Part shown: positions 1 through 5,627 of the stretch, one piece after another
Layout: every line of letters begins with the position of its first letter
Position numbering within the stretch: the first letter of the stretch is position 1
Origin: CAZLLV01 sp964560325
Lineage (GTDB): Bacteria; Acidobacteriota; Thermoanaerobaculia; Multivoradales; DATKCC01
Reading direction: 5' to 3'
Length of the DNA: 18,659 nt
Assembly (NCBI GenBank): GCA_964560325.1
Contig: CAZLLV010000526.1
Coordinates: 1-18,659, forward strand
Made by a program: the position numbers and the translations under genes
The notes under the pieces: generated by a model
What the model was told of the DNA's origin: nothing
What the model saw: the letters and a program-made list of their open reading frames with translations, nothing else
The model's database searches: none

Positions 1-96
1 GTTACGGTCAGGCGGGGGCCGGGCCCCCCCCGCCGTAACACCCCCCGGGGGGGGGGCCCGGCGCCCCGGGGGGGGGGGCCGCCGCTGGGGGGGGGC
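1..96. repeat. Low-complexity G/C homopolymer stretch at the window edge
   Basis: There are runs of 8 to 11 identical G or C residues, and GTTACGG at 1-7 is matched by its reverse complement CCGTAAC at 33-39, so the outermost bases fold back on themselves. This is typical of an assembly end or an error-prone snap-back hairpin. The exact base count is doubtful. Confidence 0.6.
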
Positions 97-221
97 TGGC
101 GCGGGCCGCGCACGACCGGCTCGGGCTCGCGCTCGTCGAGAGCGGCGAAGAGCTCGGTGGAGAAGGCGTTGGGTGAGTGGGGGGTGGTGGAGGGGCTACA
201 ATCGTCCTTACGGCGTCGCAT
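1..221 (-). CDS. 5' end of an unknown protein, cut by the window edge
   Basis: I do not recognise this protein. The minus strand has an ATG at 221-219 preceded by GGAGGT, five bases away, which is a near-perfect Shine-Dalgarno site. The frame stays open to base 1. The first part reads MRRRKDDCSPSTTPHSPNAF and continues with an ordinary mixed stretch (STELFAALDEREPEPVVRG). After about residue 42 it becomes Pro/Gly-rich because of runs of C on the coding strand. Those runs (68-78 and 87-95) are where sequencing or assembly errors are likely, so the frame beyond roughly position 96 should not be trusted. A possible promoter with a perfect TTGACA lies upstream at 326-354. No function can be given. 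The ribosome site and the shift to normal composition make a real start likely. Confidence 0.5.
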   Translation of the reverse strand, partial: MRRRKDDCSPSTTPHSPNAFSTELFAALDEREPEPVVRGPRQPPPSGGPPPRGAGPPPRGVLRRGGPGPRLTV

Positions 222-270
222 GGTGTACCTCCGTGCGTCGTCGAGGGCGCGGTGGCGGGTGCTAGCCGCC

Positions 271-309
271 GCCGTGCCCGCTTGGTTGGTCGTAGGCCGT
301 GGGCACGGC
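271..309 (-). promoter_or_regulatory. Hairpin in the leader of the edge gene
   Basis: GCCGTGCCC at 271-279 is the exact reverse complement of GGGCACGGC at 301-309, with 21 nt between. It lies between the probable promoter (326-354) and the ATG at 221, close to the expected transcript start, so it could be a leader hairpin or an operator. An alternative local hairpin, GGCCGT/ACGGCC (295-310), overlaps the right arm. Confidence 0.35.
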
Positions 310-325
310 CTCGTAGAATGAAGTT

Positions 326-354
326 ACGCTACAATAACGCCTCGCAGTTGTCAA
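326..354 (-). promoter_or_regulatory. Candidate sigma-70 promoter of the edge gene
   Basis: On the minus strand a perfect -35 box TTGACA (354-349) is followed 17 nt later by TAGCGT (331-326), a poor -10 box. It lies about 105 nt upstream of the ATG at 221. The -35 and spacing are good and the -10 is weak. Confidence 0.35.
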
Positions 355-371
355 GCACCAGAAGGTTGTAG

Positions 372-393
372 GGGAGGAGCCTTGCCTCCTCCC
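372..393. other. Short perfect hairpin
   Basis: GGGAGGAG (372-379) and CTCCTCCC (386-393) form an 8-bp perfect stem with a 6-nt loop. No T-run follows on either strand, so it is not a classical terminator. It sits just left of the large inverted repeat. Confidence 0.4.
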
Positions 394-454
394 GGGGCGG
401 GGGGAGGGGCGAAACGGGAGGCGTGGCGGATGAACCGGGCGTGCCTAGGGCGGC

Positions 455-623
455 GGGGCCGGCCGGGGCCTTCGCGGCCTCCGGCACGGCTCGGCGGTTT
501 GGCCCGGCCGCCGGGGGCCTCGCCTGTCTGACGCCTCGCGGCCGGGGCGCCGGTGCCCTCCCACCGCCCGTGCCAGCTCCGCGGGCGCAGGCACCTACGG
601 CCGCGAAGGACCCGGCCGGCCCC
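455..623. repeat. Large inverted repeat with 25-bp arms (24/25 matched)
   Basis: The arm at 455-479 pairs with 599-623 over 25 positions with one mismatch (468 against 610). Inside it, GGCACGG (483-489) pairs with CCGTGCC (568-574), and CGGCGG (492-497) pairs with CCGCCG (508-513), so the whole 169-nt unit can fold into a long branched cruciform or RNA. It lies upstream of the RT promoter and so outside the predicted RT transcript. It could be a miniature non-autonomous element, a structured RNA gene or a recombination site. G+C richness raises chance pairing, but a 24/25 match is long. Confidence 0.6.
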
Positions 624-721
624 TCGGGTTCGGTGGAAGACGAGCCTTTTCAGCGACCCGCATGCGTGGTGATCTCCGCTCGGCATCGACATTACGAGCG
701 CGCGTAAGCAAACCGGGTGCG

Positions 722-749
722 TTGATTGGCCGAGCGAGGCAGTTATAAT
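722..749 (+). promoter_or_regulatory. Sigma-70-type promoter of the reverse transcriptase
   Basis: TTGATT at 722-727 and a perfect TATAAT at 744-749 are separated by 16 nt. Transcription should begin near 756, about 255 nt before the RT start codon. This is the clearest promoter in the window and sits where composition turns A+T-richer. Confidence 0.75.
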
Positions 750-755
750 CTCTTC

Positions 756-1011
756 ACCATACAACGGACGTTGTCACTCGAAGCTCAAGCGCATGAAGTT
801 GGCACGGACACGAGGTGGCGCTTGTACGAATCTCGTTCCCACACGTCTATCGTGAGGTAGGTGCCTACAGAGCACTCTCGATGTCACCCGATTTCGCGAA
901 CTTAAGTAAGCAAACCCTAAAGGCTACGCGGCAAGCAGTGGAGTTCCAGCATGACCCGATGGCAGGGGTCGCTCACCTCGTTTTGCCTAGATTCCATCAG
1001 AGAGGACTGAT
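756..1011 (+). other. Long untranslated leader of the RT, possible non-coding RNA
   Basis: From the predicted transcript start to the RT start there are about 255 nt without a convincing gene. Short stems can be drawn: CAAGCGC/GCGCTTG (786-792/818-824), CACG/CGTG (842-845/851-854), GTAGG/CCTAC (857-861/864-868) and GACCC/GGGTC (953-957/966-970). TTCGCGAA (893-900) is self-complementary. Some antiviral RT families (DRT2, DRT9, retrons) are known to use an RNA encoded beside the RT as template. Whether this leader does so is inference. Confidence 0.35.
761..774. promoter_or_regulatory. Palindromic operator candidate at the RT promoter
   Basis: ACAACG-GA-CGTTGT is a perfect 6+6 palindrome with a 2-nt centre, placed about 5 to 18 nt after the predicted transcript start. 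This is a typical position for a dimeric repressor to block transcription. No regulator gene is visible nearby. Confidence 0.45.
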
Positions 1012-2580
1012 GTGGATATTTCGTCAGCAGTAGATCTGGCTATAGCCAATATACGATCTGAAGGGGACACCGATATTTTCCCTGTCCCTTTTGAGATCCG
1101 ATTGCTCGACGACCCAGACTTCCGCACGAGAGTCCAAGAGCATTGCGTCACTAGACTGAAGCTGCGACACTTCAATGAACTTAATGTCGAGCCACTTCAA
1201 CACGTTCTGGTGCCGAAGAGCAGCCATCCTTACGATTACAGGCGGGCGAGCATTCTCTCGCCAATGTGCTCCATCAAGTATTTGGCCCTCGCTATTATGG
1301 CTGCTCCGACGATTGAAGCTGGCCGGATACCCATCGGCGACGCGGTTGTCTTCTCTCATCGCTATGCGCCGCACGACGGCAAGTTATTTTCGGAAGATGC
1401 CGGTTACAATAGATGGAAAACAGAAATTGTGAGGCGTAGAGAGTTGCCCGAATGCAACTTGGTCGTCAAGTGTGACATAACGTCATTCTACGACCGCATC
1501 AATATTCACCGCCTCAACTCTACCTTAGACTCAATTGGTGTCGATTCTTGGCTGCATCGCATGATTGACGACGTGCTTCTTTTTTGGTCGAAGAGGGACT
1601 CATACGGGATTCCAGTTGGCAGCAATGCTAGCCGGATCCTTGCGGAGGCCGCACTGATCGATATTGATAATTATTTGGCTCAGGAGGGCGTCAGCTTCGT
1701 TAGGTTCGTTGATGACTATCGATTGTTTGCTCCCAATTTGGTGACTGCCCAGAAGTGGCTGGGCATGATCACATCGCGGTTCGCTCGAGACAACTTGATG
1801 CTCAATCATTACAAGACGTTTCTGTATCCGGCAGCTCAAGCGCAATACGAGGAGGACCCAGAACCCCCCACGGCTCAGCAGATTCTGGAAGAGTTCCGAG
1901 TCAGAGGAACAAAATACAGGACCGTACCTCGTCGCTTTACGCGACCGACCGACGCGAAGTTTGCAGCGTTCAAGTTAGTCGACATCGACGCAAAACTTCA
2001 GGAGGTGTTAAGATCTGTCATCGCGAAGTTTCCAGACATTGAGGAGGTTCTGATCGCTGTGCTGGCTCAGGAGAGGTATGAGGTGCTTGCGCAGATTGAC
2101 GAACTAATAAAGCGATGCATCTACTCGGTCGACTATGTGGTCGACATGCTAGAGAAGAACGCTTCGATAATCCCCGCGACTATTCGTTCAGGTGTAGCCC
2201 GGACTCTGGATGATCTCCTCAGGTCCCGCTTTTTCGACACACTTGTATGGTATGAGGTCAAGTTGCTCTGCTTGCTCTCGAGCGAGTTTTTCTACAGCAA
2301 GGATGCTCTACTGTCGTATCTGCGGAGCGCGGCTGCCCATCAGTGCAGTTTTGGGCGCTTAATAGCTCTTGAGCGATTATTCGGAAAGGCAGATCGCGCC
2401 AACACATTAACATTGCGCGAGAGCTACGATCGTTCTGACGATTGGGAAAGAAGGCGCTTAATTCGTCTCGTTTCGGATGCATTGCCGGAAGAGGAGAAGA
2501 AGGCTTGGTTCCGTGCGACAAGAAGTTCAATAGGTTCGGAAAGAATGACTGCACTGGTGTTTGAGCACTATAAACCTTAG
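1012..2580 (+). CDS. Reverse transcriptase, UG/Abi-like (possible antiviral RT)
   Basis: A 522-aa RNA-directed DNA polymerase. The RT core occupies about residues 65-275: motif A CDITSFYDRI with Asp155, motif B GIPVGSNASR (199-208), motif C RFVDDYRLF with FVDD at 232-235 in place of YADD, and a motif D lysine (Lys268). Residues about 290-522 are helical and leucine-rich with no recognised enzyme domain, like the alpha-repeat tail of UG/Abi RTs. There is no maturase/X or HNH domain, so it is not a group II intron RT. It lacks the retron and DGR signatures (no GxxxSQ). GTG 1012 was chosen because GAGG precedes it. Bases tallied in the core are about 50% G+C, far below the neighbours, which suggests transfer. 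Family membership is sure; the subgroup and an antiviral role are inferred. Confidence 0.85.
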   Translation: MDISSAVDLAIANIRSEGDTDIFPVPFEIRLLDDPDFRTRVQEHCVTRLKLRHFNELNVEPLQHVLVPKSSHPYDYRRASILSPMCSIKYLALAIMAAPTIEAGRIPIGDAVVFSHRYAPHDGKLFSEDAGYNRWKTEIVRRRELPECNLVVKCDITSFYDRINIHRLNSTLDSIGVDSWLHRMIDDVLLFWSKRDSYGIPVGSNASRILAEAALIDIDNYLAQEGVSFVRFVDDYRLFAPNLVTAQKWLGMITSRFARDNLMLNHYKTFLYPAAQAQYEEDPEPPTAQQILEEFRVRGTKYRTVPRRFTRPTDAKFAAFKLVDIDAKLQEVLRSVIAKFPDIEEVLIAVLAQERYEVLAQIDELIKRCIYSVDYVVDMLEKNASIIPATIRSGVARTLDDLLRSRFFDTLVWYEVKLLCLLSSEFFYSKDALLSYLRSAAAHQCSFGRLIALERLFGKADRANTLTLRESYDRSDDWERRRLIRLVSDALPEEEKKAWFRATRSSIGSERMTALVFEHYKP

Positions 2581-2663
2581 TTTCGTGGCAGGTTGCACGC
2601 TGTCGGAATGCCAGGAGGATGGAGAAGTACGATTGATCGGCTGTCGTCTTTCTAGGCGCGTAC

Positions 2664-2706
2664 GTCTCCAGGCAAGCTGTAAATGATCTTGGAGACTTTT
2701 GTCTCC
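2664..2706 (+). terminator. Alternative hairpins after the RT, possible terminator
   Basis: GGAGAC (2691-2696), TTTT, GTCTCC (2701-2706) make a 6-bp stem with a 4-nt loop about 110 nt after the RT stop. The same GTCTCC also occurs at 2664-2669 and could pair with 2691-2696 instead, giving two exclusive folds. No T-run follows, so intrinsic termination is uncertain. Confidence 0.3.
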
Positions 2707-2867
2707 GGCAGCCTCGGCGACGGTTGCCGATGAGGTGCTGGAAAGGTGCCGACTCGTCGGGAAGGTCCGAGGATCGTAAGCGTCCGGTGAACCCATCCCC
2801 GCTGTCGCAGCCGGCTGGCGGCCGCGTGATCGGAGGGAACGCGCCGGCTCAGGCGGCGGCCCGAAGA

Positions 2868-2881
2868 TCAGCCCGGGCTGA
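2868..2881. promoter_or_regulatory. 14-bp perfect palindrome upstream of the MNT gene
   Basis: TCAGCCCGGGCTGA equals its own reverse complement and ends 62 nt before the MNT start codon. It could be an operator. No promoter boxes are clear beside it. Confidence 0.4.
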
Positions 2882-2943
2882 CGGAGCCAAGGGCTTCGTG
2901 TAGGCGGCTGGCGCGGCCGGGTAGGGAGTAGACTCGGAGAATC

Positions 2944-3234
2944 ATGAGCCCGACGCTTGACGAGCTGCAGGAGAAGGTCTCTGCCCCGATGCGGCGACGC
3001 GGGGTGGTTCGTGCTGGCGTCTTTGGGTCGGTGGCCCGAGGTGATGCCCGGGAGGAGAGCGACATCGACTTCCTCGTCGAGCTGGAGAAGGGCAGAAGCC
3101 TCGTGGACCTGGCGGGGCTCCGCCTAGACCTTCGCGAGGTCTTGGGCCGAGACGTGGACGTAGCGACCCTTGGCTCGCTCCACCCGAAGCTCCGCGAACG
3201 AATCCTCGGCGAGCTCGTGCCGCTCCCGCTCTGA
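2944..3234 (+). CDS. MNT-type minimal nucleotidyltransferase, orphan antitoxin-like
   Basis: A 96-aa protein of the polymerase-beta/MNT nucleotidyltransferase superfamily. The signature GVFGSVARGDAREESDIDFL (residues about 24-43) contains the GSxxRG loop and the SDID pair of metal-binding aspartates. A third acidic site is RDVDVAT near residue 70. Such proteins are usually antitoxins of HEPN/MNT pairs and can AMPylate the HEPN RNase toxin. GGAG precedes ATG 2944 by seven bases. No HEPN partner (DUF86 type) is found in the 309 nt downstream or upstream, so it appears to be solitary, a remnant, or acting on a toxin elsewhere. Composition is high-GC, unlike the RT, so the two need not have arrived together. 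Superfamily sure; role as antitoxin inferred. Confidence 0.82.
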   Translation: MSPTLDELQEKVSAPMRRRGVVRAGVFGSVARGDAREESDIDFLVELEKGRSLVDLAGLRLDLREVLGRDVDVATLGSLHPKLRERILGELVPLPL

Positions 3235-3543
3235 CGAAGTGCCCGGACCTCGGTGACCTCCGCCTCCACGAGCCTCGTCGTGCCGGATCTCCTCCCCGGC
3301 GAAGCCTCCGACGCTGAACCGCCGATCGGGCGGGGCTCCCCTCGGGAGGGCGCCTGAGGCGAGGCCGCTTCCTCTCGTGCCGGCGTGCACGCCCTCCCGG
3401 CGCCGAGCCTCTGACGAGGTGCGCGCCCTCCGGTTCCACCCCCGGGCTGTTGCGCGCACCGTCCCGGACGAGGGGAGCCCCGCCCGATCGGCCCCGCCCG
3501 GAACCTTGGCCCACGCCCTCAACTCCCCCTCGGTCCGGGATAC
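3235..3543. other. Gene-free gap between the converging MNT and dapF genes
   Basis: I see no coding sequence. The gap is dominated by the inverted repeat at 3321-3492. It separates two converging genes, so transcripts from both sides would end here. Confidence 0.6.
3321..3492. repeat. Large inverted repeat with 24-bp perfect arms
   Basis: The arms at 3321-3344 and 3469-3492 are exact reverse complements over 24 bp. Inside, GGTGCGCGC (3418-3426) pairs with GCGCGCACC (3452-3460), or GGAGGGCGC (3345-3353) pairs with GCGCCCTCC (3423-3431), so competing inner folds exist. The total length is 172 bp and nothing is encoded. It could be a MITE-like element with terminal inverted repeats, a REP/BIME-type structure, or a two-way transcription stop between converging genes. 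No clear target-site duplication was found. Confidence 0.75.
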
Positions 3544-4416
3544 TCACCGCCAGTTCGGCGCTTCGGGCAGCTCCGTCGCTTCGTCCTCGATCTCCCCCCG
3601 GGCGACGATGCGGGCGTCGCCGGCGAGGGTCCAGCTCGTGATCCGGCGGTCCTCGATCTGCCCGTCGACCGTCAAGACGAAGCCGCCCTTCGTGAGCGCC
3701 CGGATCGGGAAGCTCGCCCACCGGGAGACGGCTACCGCAGCCACGGCCAGCACGCCGCTGCCGCAGGCGAGCGTCTCCCCCTCCACGCCGCGCTCGAAGC
3801 TGCGCACCGCGAGGTCCGCGTCCTCCCGCTCGCTCGGCGCCACGAAGTGAACATTGGCGCCGTCCGGGCCGGCCTCCGGGTGCCGGCGGAGCGCCGCGCC
3901 CAGTGTGGCGACCGGCGCGTCGGCCAGCGGGCCGTCCCAGTCGAGGACCAGGTGCGGTACACCGACCGTGATCCTCCAGGCGAGGTGCTCGAAGCGCTCG
4001 CCCTTCGCCGTCACCTGCTCCGGTGGCCCGGAGGGGAGCGGCATCTCGAGGGCGATCTCGCTCTCGCCCAGCCGCCACGCACGCGCCGGGCCGGCGCCGG
4101 TCTCGACCGTCAGCTCGCCGCCCTCCCCCTGCCAGCCGAGCTCGAAGGCGATCCGGGCGGCGCAGCGGGTGCCGTTGACGCACAGGTCGGCGGGTCCGCC
4201 GTCGGCGTTCCAGTAGCGCATGCGGGCCACGCCGGGCTCCATTCGCTCGAGCACGAACAGGCCGTCCGCGCCGACCGAGAGACCCCGGCGGCACCAGGCG
4301 CGGATCGTCTCGGGGGAGGGGAGGGCGGGCAGGTCGGAGGCGAGGAGAGCGATGAAGTCGTTGCCCGCGCCCGAGACCTTGAAGAAGGGGACGCCCCCTC
4401 CCGACACGTCGTTCAC
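3544..4416 (-). CDS. dapF: Diaminopimelate epimerase
   Basis: A 290-aa enzyme converting LL- to meso-diaminopimelate for lysine and peptidoglycan synthesis in the cytoplasm. The N-terminus shows FFKVSGAGNDFI. The two catalytic cysteines are visible: Cys79 in NADGGPADLCVNGTRC and Cys218 in ERGVEGETLACGSG. The usual CGNG after the first cysteine is CVNG here, a Gly-to-Val change beside the active site. The length is normal. The frame is open further upstream, but GTG 4416 is the likely start because it overlaps the lipoprotein stop as GTGA and gives the expected N-terminus, which suggests translational coupling. It is the last gene of the operon that begins with trmFO. Some epimerase relatives (proline racemase-like) share the fold, but the motifs favour DapF. 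Confidence 0.92.
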   Translation of the reverse strand: MNDVSGGGVPFFKVSGAGNDFIALLASDLPALPSPETIRAWCRRGLSVGADGLFVLERMEPGVARMRYWNADGGPADLCVNGTRCAARIAFELGWQGEGGELTVETGAGPARAWRLGESEIALEMPLPSGPPEQVTAKGERFEHLAWRITVGVPHLVLDWDGPLADAPVATLGAALRRHPEAGPDGANVHFVAPSEREDADLAVRSFERGVEGETLACGSGVLAVAAVAVSRWASFPIRALTKGGFVLTVDGQIEDRRITSWTLAGDARIVARGEIEDEATELPEAPNWR

Positions 4417-5627
4417 CGGATCGCCGCGGTCGCCGTGGCGGAGGGTGGGCTCTCGTTGCCCAGCCGGTCGACGGCGGTCACGCGGTAGGTGTAGGTGGCG
4501 CCGGGGGCGAGGCCGCGGTCCGTGTAGTCGGTCCCGGTCACGGGCTCCTCGGCGACCGGCTGGAACTCCTGCGTGTCCGGTCCCCGCCGGTAGACCCGGT
4601 AGCCGGCGACGTCGGCCGCCGCGCTCCCCTCCCACACCAGGCGCACCTGCCGCCCCTCGGCGAGCGCGACCAGGCCGTCCGGCGCGGGCGGCGCGAAACG
4701 GTCGCGGTAGTCGACCTCCACCTCCTCGGCGAAGCCGCTCTCGACCGTCACCGGCCGCCGGCTGGCGACCGCGCTGACGGCGTAGATGTAGCGTTCGCCG
4801 AAGAGGGCGCTCTCGTCGAGCAGGGTGTCGGCGCGCGGGCCGATGCTGCGGATCGGAGGGCCGTAGGTCCGCTCGGTCGCCTGGCGGCGGTAGACGTTGA
4901 AGCCCGCGAACGCCGGTGCTTCCTCGGTGGCTTCGGTGGCTTCGGCCGCCTCCGCCTCCACAGCCTCCGCGTCGTCCCCGGCGTCCGCCGTCTCCGCGGG
5001 CTGCCCCGCCTGCGCCGCGGCGCGCGCCTGCTCGCGCACCACCTCGATCAGCGGATGGCTCCAGCGGATCCGCACGCCCCCCGCCTCGGCGGTCGTCTCG
5101 ACTCCGGTCGGAGGCGCGGGCGGCTCGACCAGCGGGAACGAGACGCGGTTCGAGAGGGCGGACTCGCGGCCGTCCGGGCCCCGGGTGGTGACGGCCAGGG
5201 CGACCGCCGTCGCCGCGCCGTCTTCCGCCGGCTCCGGCACCGGCAGCTCGAAGGCGATCCGGTCACCGCGCACGACACCCGCGAGATCCTCGCCCTCGAG
5301 CGCCAGGACGCGAGTCGCGCCGACTCCGAACTGGCGCTCGTCGATCTCCGGCGCGGCCCCCGGGGCGGTGCCCGCCGGCAGGGGGAGGACGAGCTGCGAG
5401 ACGGTCACCGCCTCCACGCCGCCGAGCGCCGTGCCGGCGGCGGTCGTCCGCGGGTAGCCGAGCTCGACCAGCAGCCGGTCGCCGCGCTGGACGACCGCGA
5501 GGTCGGTGGTGGGCGCCGGCACCCGCAGGATCGGCGGCATCGGGTCGCCCTTCTTGCCGCAGCCGGAGGCCAGCAGGCCGATCACCACGAGGCCGAGAGC
5601 GGAGAGCCGAGCGCGGTCAGAGCACAT
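4413..5627 (-). CDS. Outer-surface or periplasmic lipoprotein with fibronectin III-like domains
   Basis: A 404-aa protein with a lipoprotein signal: a basic n-region, hydrophobic LGLVVIGLLA and lipobox LASGC with Cys23, followed by GKKGDPMPP, a CGxKG motif recalling small LptM/YifL-type lipoproteins. Two fibronectin type III-like repeats follow, about residues 165-305 and 308-404, with paired FNVYRR and YRVYRR strands and TYTYRVTAVDRLGNES at the end. The first domain is split by an Ala/Glu-rich insert (about 205-235). The start ATG lies within the last codons of hslU (11-bp overlap), and the stop overlaps the dapF GTG, so it is embedded in the operon. The function is unknown; an envelope-binding or structural role is inferred from the domains. 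Confidence 0.82.
   Translation of the reverse strand: MCSDRARLSALGLVVIGLLASGCGKKGDPMPPILRVPAPTTDLAVVQRGDRLLVELGYPRTTAAGTALGGVEAVTVSQLVLPLPAGTAPGAAPEIDERQFGVGATRVLALEGEDLAGVVRGDRIAFELPVPEPAEDGAATAVALAVTTRGPDGRESALSNRVSFPLVEPPAPPTGVETTAEAGGVRIRWSHPLIEVVREQARAAAQAGQPAETADAGDDAEAVEAEAAEATEATEEAPAFAGFNVYRRQATERTYGPPIRSIGPRADTLLDESALFGERYIYAVSAVASRRPVTVESGFAEEVEVDYRDRFAPPAPDGLVALAEGRQVRLVWEGSAAADVAGYRVYRRGPDTQEFQPVAEEPVTGTDYTDRGLAPGATYTYRVTAVDRLGNESPPSATATAAIR

Larger units (their letters stand above)
222..721. other. Gene-free, very G+C-rich stretch between the edge gene and the RT promoter
   Basis: No reading frame here has a convincing start and protein-like composition. The stretch holds the leader and probable promoter of the edge gene (222-354), a short hairpin (372-393) and a large inverted repeat (455-623). 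Composition is G+C-rich to about 650 and then falls sharply toward the reverse transcriptase, so the left border of the acquired DNA is probably near 650-720. Confidence 0.6.
2581..2943. other. Gene-free gap between the RT and the MNT gene
   Basis: No credible gene is present. The gap holds a GTCTCC/GGAGAC/GTCTCC structure (2664-2706), a 14-bp palindrome (2868-2881) and the ribosome site of the next gene. Composition rises back to high G+C after about 2710, so the right border of the low-GC island is probably near 2600-2710. Confidence 0.5.

Noticed and set aside
351..764. 137-codon minus-strand frame over the inverted repeat
   Set aside because: There is no ribosome site, it is Arg/Pro/Gly-rich, and it runs through palindromic DNA, so it is not a credible gene.
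815..1033. 72-codon plus-strand frame in the RT leader, overlapping the RT start
   Set aside because: There is no Shine-Dalgarno site at its GTG and no recognisable domain. The RT start at 1012 has a better ribosome site. It is probably the leader itself read as protein.
1012..2580. RT as a group II intron, retron or diversity-generating element
   Set aside because: There is no maturase or endonuclease domain, no intron domain V nearby, no retron-style RT motifs, and no GxxxSQ motif or template/variable repeat pair.
3235..3543. A HEPN toxin gene paired with the MNT protein
   Set aside because: Reading the plus-strand frames shows early stops and no HEPN-like RxxxxH motif.
4417..4635. Upstream extension of dapF
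   Set aside because: The added residues are Arg/Pro-rich antisense-like sequence inside the lipoprotein gene. The DapF family N-terminus begins near GTG 4416.
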